Source of the DNA: Bacteroidales bacterium UBA2559
GTDB lineage: Bacteria > Bacteroidota > Bacteroidia > Bacteroidales > Bacteroidaceae
Length of the DNA: 9,097 nucleotides
Reading direction: 5' to 3'
NCBI GenBank assembly: GCA_002340405.1
Contig: DDLZ01000078.1
Location: 1,247 to 10,343, forward strand
This document shows, in pieces, positions 6,586 to 9,097 of the stretch. The first letter of the stretch is position 1. Each line of letters opens with the position of its first letter. The notes below the pieces were generated by a model. That model ran no database searches, had not been told where the DNA came from, and saw nothing but the letters and a program-made list of their open reading frames with translations. The position numbers and the translations under genes were made by a program.

Positions 6586-8020
6586 TGATAGGTCTGCCGG
6601 AACCGCCTGCCAGCTTAACCTGGTGCATGTAGGTGTCGGCAATGTAGCTTATCACTTGTGAAGTAGAACCCTTTTTGGAAAGAACCGGTATCAAAACTAC
6701 TTTGTTCCAGTCGGGGTGGGCTTGTGCGTATGCGTCCTTTCCGGCCTGATTGTCAGCCAGACCTTGTGCTTCGAGCCATTCCGAACGGTCATCGCACATT
6801 TTCTCCACCATATCGGCAATATTTCCGTAGGTATATGTACCCTTATTTTTATCAAATGTAGCTATAAAGGATTCTATATCATCATTTTTATTATTCCCAT
6901 CAAAGAAACTCCTGACTTTATTTCGTCTTATAAGAAGAAGTTGACCGGGAGCAGAAGGCTTAAAACGCTGTGAGGGAGTGTTTACAGTTGACAAAATTAT
7001 CTTCGCCGAGTTGAGTACCGATGTGCCTCCCTTTTTCATTTCATCGACAGGCAGGGCTATTTCGGTCAGAACGCCGCACGGACTCTTGATCCATGAGCAG
7101 TTGTTGTCATTCAGGACGTCGTCCAGTCCGGTCCATTCTATACTGCTGACCTGAAGGACCTCTTCGTTGCCTGTAAACTCAGCCATATATGAACCATAAT
7201 TTGCCTCATTCTTATTGTTATAAGTTATGCATTTGAAGTTAACTTCGAGCACGGTTTTATAAATGTAGAAGATTGAACCGTCGCCCTGTGTGCAACGAAC
7301 GTAGAATCCTTTGCACAGGTTTTGCATAAATGTTGTTGAGTTGGCAAACCAGTCTCTTCCTTCATCGGTATAATATGAACTTAAAATTTTATATGCTATG
7401 GAATCCGGAAGTCTGAATGTCAGAGAGGGTTGGTAGTTTGTTGTAGCACGCAGTGAATCGGATTCAAGCAAGTTTAAAGCCGATATCAAGGCGCTTGCTA
7501 CAGGCTTCGAATTCTCGTCATAGTAATCTTTCGGATTGAGATCATGGTAGTAACGCTTGTTGCCGTCAAGCATTTTGTCCAAAATGAAAACGTCTATCTT
7601 TACGGTGTTTAACGAATCTCCAAAAAAATCCTGGAAATAGAGTCTTATATTCGCATAATAGGGGTCCGATGTGCCGACTCTGTCAATAAACCAGTCAGGG
7701 AACTTATGATCGCCGATGCCGTAAATCGAATCCGGCAGATGGAAGTTTTCTATGCAGTTGAGTTGTGTCAAATAACCGGAGCTGAATCTGCTCCCCGTCA
7801 ATGGGTCTGTGTATTGACCAAGCGTACACAGAGTTGTTTTCATGAGCAGCGAATCAATAGTGGCCACGGAGCGCGATGTTGCAAAACATGTGTCGGAGCT
7901 TATGTTGACTATGTCATCGGAAAAAGATACCGATCCTCCAAGAATTGAAGTATCAGAGTCACAGGACATTAGAAATAATACTGCAACTATACTGCAAGCC
8001 AATGCCTTGATATTATTCAT
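6557..8020 (-). CDS. DUF4270-type lipoprotein
   Basis: A 487-residue protein with a lipoprotein signal peptide: a short N-terminus with Lys5, a hydrophobic stretch (about 6-18) and lipobox LMSC with the lipidated Cys at position 20. The acidic DSD just after it loosely resembles a Bacteroidetes surface-export signal. Mature regions match what I remember of DUF4270: LGQYTDPLTG (about 67-76) followed by a TQL segment, and SPCGVLTEIALP further on. DUF4270 has no established function to my knowledge. The gene begins 22 bp after the stop of the half-length GT5 gene on the same strand, so the two are probably one operon. Its position beside glycogen genes is suggestive but does not define a role. 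The mature protein has several Cys and no transmembrane segment was noticed. Lipoprotein nature is confident; the DUF assignment is good. Confidence 0.85.
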   Translation of the reverse strand: MNNIKALACSIVAVLFLMSCDSDTSILGGSVSFSDDIVNISSDTCFATSRSVATIDSLLMKTTLCTLGQYTDPLTGSRFSSGYLTQLNCIENFHLPDSIYGIGDHKFPDWFIDRVGTSDPYYANIRLYFQDFFGDSLNTVKIDVFILDKMLDGNKRYYHDLNPKDYYDENSKPVASALISALNLLESDSLRATTNYQPSLTFRLPDSIAYKILSSYYTDEGRDWFANSTTFMQNLCKGFYVRCTQGDGSIFYIYKTVLEVNFKCITYNNKNEANYGSYMAEFTGNEEVLQVSSIEWTGLDDVLNDNNCSWIKSPCGVLTEIALPVDEMKKGGTSVLNSAKIILSTVNTPSQRFKPSAPGQLLLIRRNKVRSFFDGNNKNDDIESFIATFDKNKGTYTYGNIADMVEKMCDDRSEWLEAQGLADNQAGKDAYAQAHPDWNKVVLIPVLSKKGSTSQVISYIADTYMHQVKLAGGSGRPISIFTISSNR

Positions 8021-8042
8021 AAGAATAAGTTAGAAATAGTAG

Positions 8043-8846
8043 TCAGATTGTGTTGTATAACTCGTTTATTCTTTCAGGTGCGATACCGGCCTTTGTACAT
8101 TTCAGCACAGGTAATTTTTTTGATTTGGCGTACTTGATAAGCTCGGGGTCAACCTCTTTTGAATTACAAATCACTCCGTCCGAGAAATCCATGGCCTTAC
8201 ACATTAGTGAATTATAATCGATTGGGAACTTAAATGTACCGACATCCTGGATCACCATATCTTTAGTAGGGATCAACTCCGGGAAATTATCATGAAAAGT
8301 ATTGCTAAATGCCTTGTCATAAAGAGAATAAATAATCTTTGAGGAGCGGAATACGGGCTCATCCTTATATGCCGTCTTGACATACAGAGGTATAAGCGCC
8401 GAAAGCCATCCGTGACAATGGATGACATCGGGGCTCCAGCGTAACTTCATTACGGTTTCAAGTACACCGCGGGCAAAAAAGATGGTACGTTCGTCATTAT
8501 CTTGATATTCAACTCCATCTTCGTCGGTTGTCATAAGGCGGTTCTGGAAAAAATCATCGTTGTCAATGAAATATACCTGAATTCTGGAGGATTGCAGTGA
8601 TGCTACTTTAATGATGAGGGGATGATCCGTATCATTTATGATCAGATTCATGCCCGACAGGCGAATCACTTCGTGAAGTTGGTTCCTGCGTTCATTTATT
8701 GACCCCCACTTAGGCATGAAGGTGCGTATTTCATTTCCTGATTCCTGTATGCTTTGGGCTAATTCTCTGCAATAGTCAGACATTGGAGAGGACTCTACGA
8801 AAGGAGAGATATTATCAGCAATAAATAGAATTTTTTTTCCGCTCAT
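8043..8846 (-). CDS. Half-length GT5 glycogen/starch synthase-like protein
   Basis: A 267-residue protein related to the N-terminal (Glyco_transf_5) domain of glycogen synthase. It opens with KKILFIADNISPF, has VYFIDNDDFF (91-100), a DN..R..FFARGVLE stretch (116-130) and PDVIHCHGW (139-147). Full GT5 enzymes are about 480 residues; the C-terminal donor-binding half with EX7E is absent. The KxGGL signature expected near residue 18 is replaced by FVESSPMSDY (16-25). By these criteria it should not synthesise glucan alone. It may be regulatory or a partner subunit. Proteins of this size occur in Bacteroidales under the name glycogen synthase, as I recall, so this is probably a conserved form, not a fresh truncation. 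ATG 8846 is chosen because a strong promoter lies just upstream. The frame stays open to an ATG at 8921, but that would put the start upstream of the promoter, and the extra 25 residues look like non-coding sequence. Confidence 0.85.
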   Translation of the reverse strand: MSGKKILFIADNISPFVESSPMSDYCRELAQSIQESGNEIRTFMPKWGSINERRNQLHEVIRLSGMNLIINDTDHPLIIKVASLQSSRIQVYFIDNDDFFQNRLMTTDEDGVEYQDNDERTIFFARGVLETVMKLRWSPDVIHCHGWLSALIPLYVKTAYKDEPVFRSSKIIYSLYDKAFSNTFHDNFPELIPTKDMVIQDVGTFKFPIDYNSLMCKAMDFSDGVICNSKEVDPELIKYAKSKKLPVLKCTKAGIAPERINELYNTI

Positions 8847-8865
8847 AATGAGTATCTGTTTTTTG

Positions 8866-8877
8866 GCATTTAAATGC
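8866..8877. repeat. 12-bp palindrome over the GT5-like gene's predicted transcription start
   Basis: GCATTTAAATGC is a perfect palindrome. It touches the end of the minus-strand -7 box at 8877 and covers the predicted start near 8871, a typical repressor position. It shares the half-site AAATGC/GCATTT with the palindrome at 1781-1790. Confidence 0.45.
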
Positions 8878-8906
8878 AAAGATATAAAAAAACATGGTTT
8901 TGACAA
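8877..8906 (-). promoter_or_regulatory. Bacteroidetes promoter for the GT5-like/DUF4270 operon
   Basis: On the minus strand, TTG (8906-8904), a 19-nt spacer and TATCTTTG (8884-8877) match the -33/-7 consensus with correct spacing. Transcription would begin near 8871, about 25 nt before ATG 8846. This is the best promoter match in the window and fixes the start codon. Confidence 0.65.
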
Positions 8907-8925
8907 GCACTTTGTAGTCAAATCT

Positions 8926-8956
8926 TTTGAAATTTGATAAAAAATGGCTTATTTTG
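8926..8956 (+). promoter_or_regulatory. Probable Bacteroidetes promoter for panC
   Basis: TTTG (8926-8929), a 20-nt spacer and TATTTTG (8950-8956) resemble -33 and -7 elements; the -7 box is one T short of TAnnTTTG. The predicted leader is about 25 nt. It is divergent from the GT5-like promoter, and the two sets of elements do not overlap. Confidence 0.45.
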
Positions 8957-8987
8957 CGGACTTTTTAAAACATAAGCTGCGAAGCAT

Positions 8988-9097
8988 ATGATGCAAGTAA
9001 TTTCAACCATAAAGGAGTTAAAAGAGGCTCTTGAACCTTACCGTAAAGCCGGAAAAAATATAGGTTTGGTGCCGACAATGGGAGCCCTTCATGAGGG
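8988..9097 (+). CDS. panC: Pantothenate synthetase (pantoate-beta-alanine ligase), N-terminus only
   Basis: Thirty-six complete codons are visible before the right edge. The reading VISTIKELKEAL followed by GLVPTMGALHEG (26-37) is the diagnostic PanC start: P-T-M-G-A-L-H-x-G holds the HIGH-like nucleotide-binding loop that adenylates pantoate with ATP before condensation with beta-alanine, giving pantothenate for coenzyme A. There are two adjacent ATG codons, 8988 and 8991; the first is listed but either could be used. It is transcribed divergently from the GT5-like gene. In Bacteroidales panD often follows, but that would lie outside this window. Confidence 0.93.
   Translation, partial: MMQVISTIKELKEALEPYRKAGKNIGLVPTMGALHE

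Noticed and set aside
6547..6601. Inverted repeat TCCGGC/GCCGGA
   Set aside because: It is only 6 bp with a 43-nt loop and mostly inside the lipoprotein gene; no better than chance.
6716..8033. Plus-strand open frames at 6716-6973, 7706-7948 and 7842-8033
   Set aside because: They are shadows of the minus-strand lipoprotein gene, which has a convincing signal peptide and DUF4270-like motifs.
8847..8921. 25-codon N-terminal extension of the GT5-like protein to an ATG at 8921
   Set aside because: The extension spans the best -33/-7 promoter in the window and lacks family similarity; the Rossmann-fold start KKILFIA begins right after ATG 8846.
1..9097. CRISPR arrays, tRNA or rRNA genes, insertion sequences, integration sites, riboswitches
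   Set aside because: No regularly spaced repeats, tRNA-like cloverleaf, transposase motif or long terminal repeats were seen. The window reads as core chromosome, although reading by eye could miss a small RNA.

Overview
The window looks like chromosomal DNA of a Bacteroidales bacterium (Bacteroides/Prevotella-like). The evidence is Bacteroidetes-type promoters (TTTG/TTG near -33, TAnnTTTG near -7), no clear Shine-Dalgarno sequences, a DUF4270-type lipoprotein, and a glycogen locus of the kind I know from Bacteroidales. No tRNA, rRNA, CRISPR array, insertion sequence or sign of recent transfer was seen. Coding density is high, and no stretch over about 160 bases lacks a gene.

Layout. (1) 1-1730, minus strand, cut by the left edge: a fusion of an NfnA-like ferredoxin-NADP reductase module to an NfnB/GltD-like glutamate-synthase small-subunit module. 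It is the kind of protein usually annotated as 'bifunctional dihydroorotate dehydrogenase B NAD-binding subunit/NADPH-dependent glutamate synthase'. (2) 1731-1884: AT-rich divergent promoter region with two perfect -7 boxes placed symmetrically around a 10-bp palindrome. (3) 1885-6519, plus strand: a tight three-gene operon of glycogen debranching enzyme, GT4 glycogen-synthase-like glycosyltransferase and GH57 alpha-amylase-like protein. (4) 6520-6556: short convergent gap. (5) 8846-6557, minus strand: a two-gene operon of a half-length GT5 'glycogen synthase' followed by a DUF4270 lipoprotein. (6) 8847-8987: second divergent promoter region with a 12-bp palindrome. (7) 8988 to the right edge, plus strand: the start of panC (pantothenate synthetase).

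How the genes fit together. The plus-strand trio supplies an alpha-glucan chain synthase (GT4), a debranching enzyme and a GH57-fold protein, so the locus is most likely for cytoplasmic glycogen storage and mobilisation. Two of the apparent enzymes look degenerate. The GH57 protein lacks both canonical catalytic residues and carries a coiled coil plus a Lys/Ala-rich tail. The GT5 protein has only the N-terminal Rossmann half and lacks the KxGGL signature. The GT4 protein, which keeps its EX7E motif, is therefore the likely working synthase, and the other two may be regulators, scaffolds or glucan-binding proteins. This is inference from motifs and needs biochemical testing. The two divergent promoter regions share a palindromic AAATGC/GCATTT word, which could reflect a common regulator but could also be chance in AT-rich DNA.
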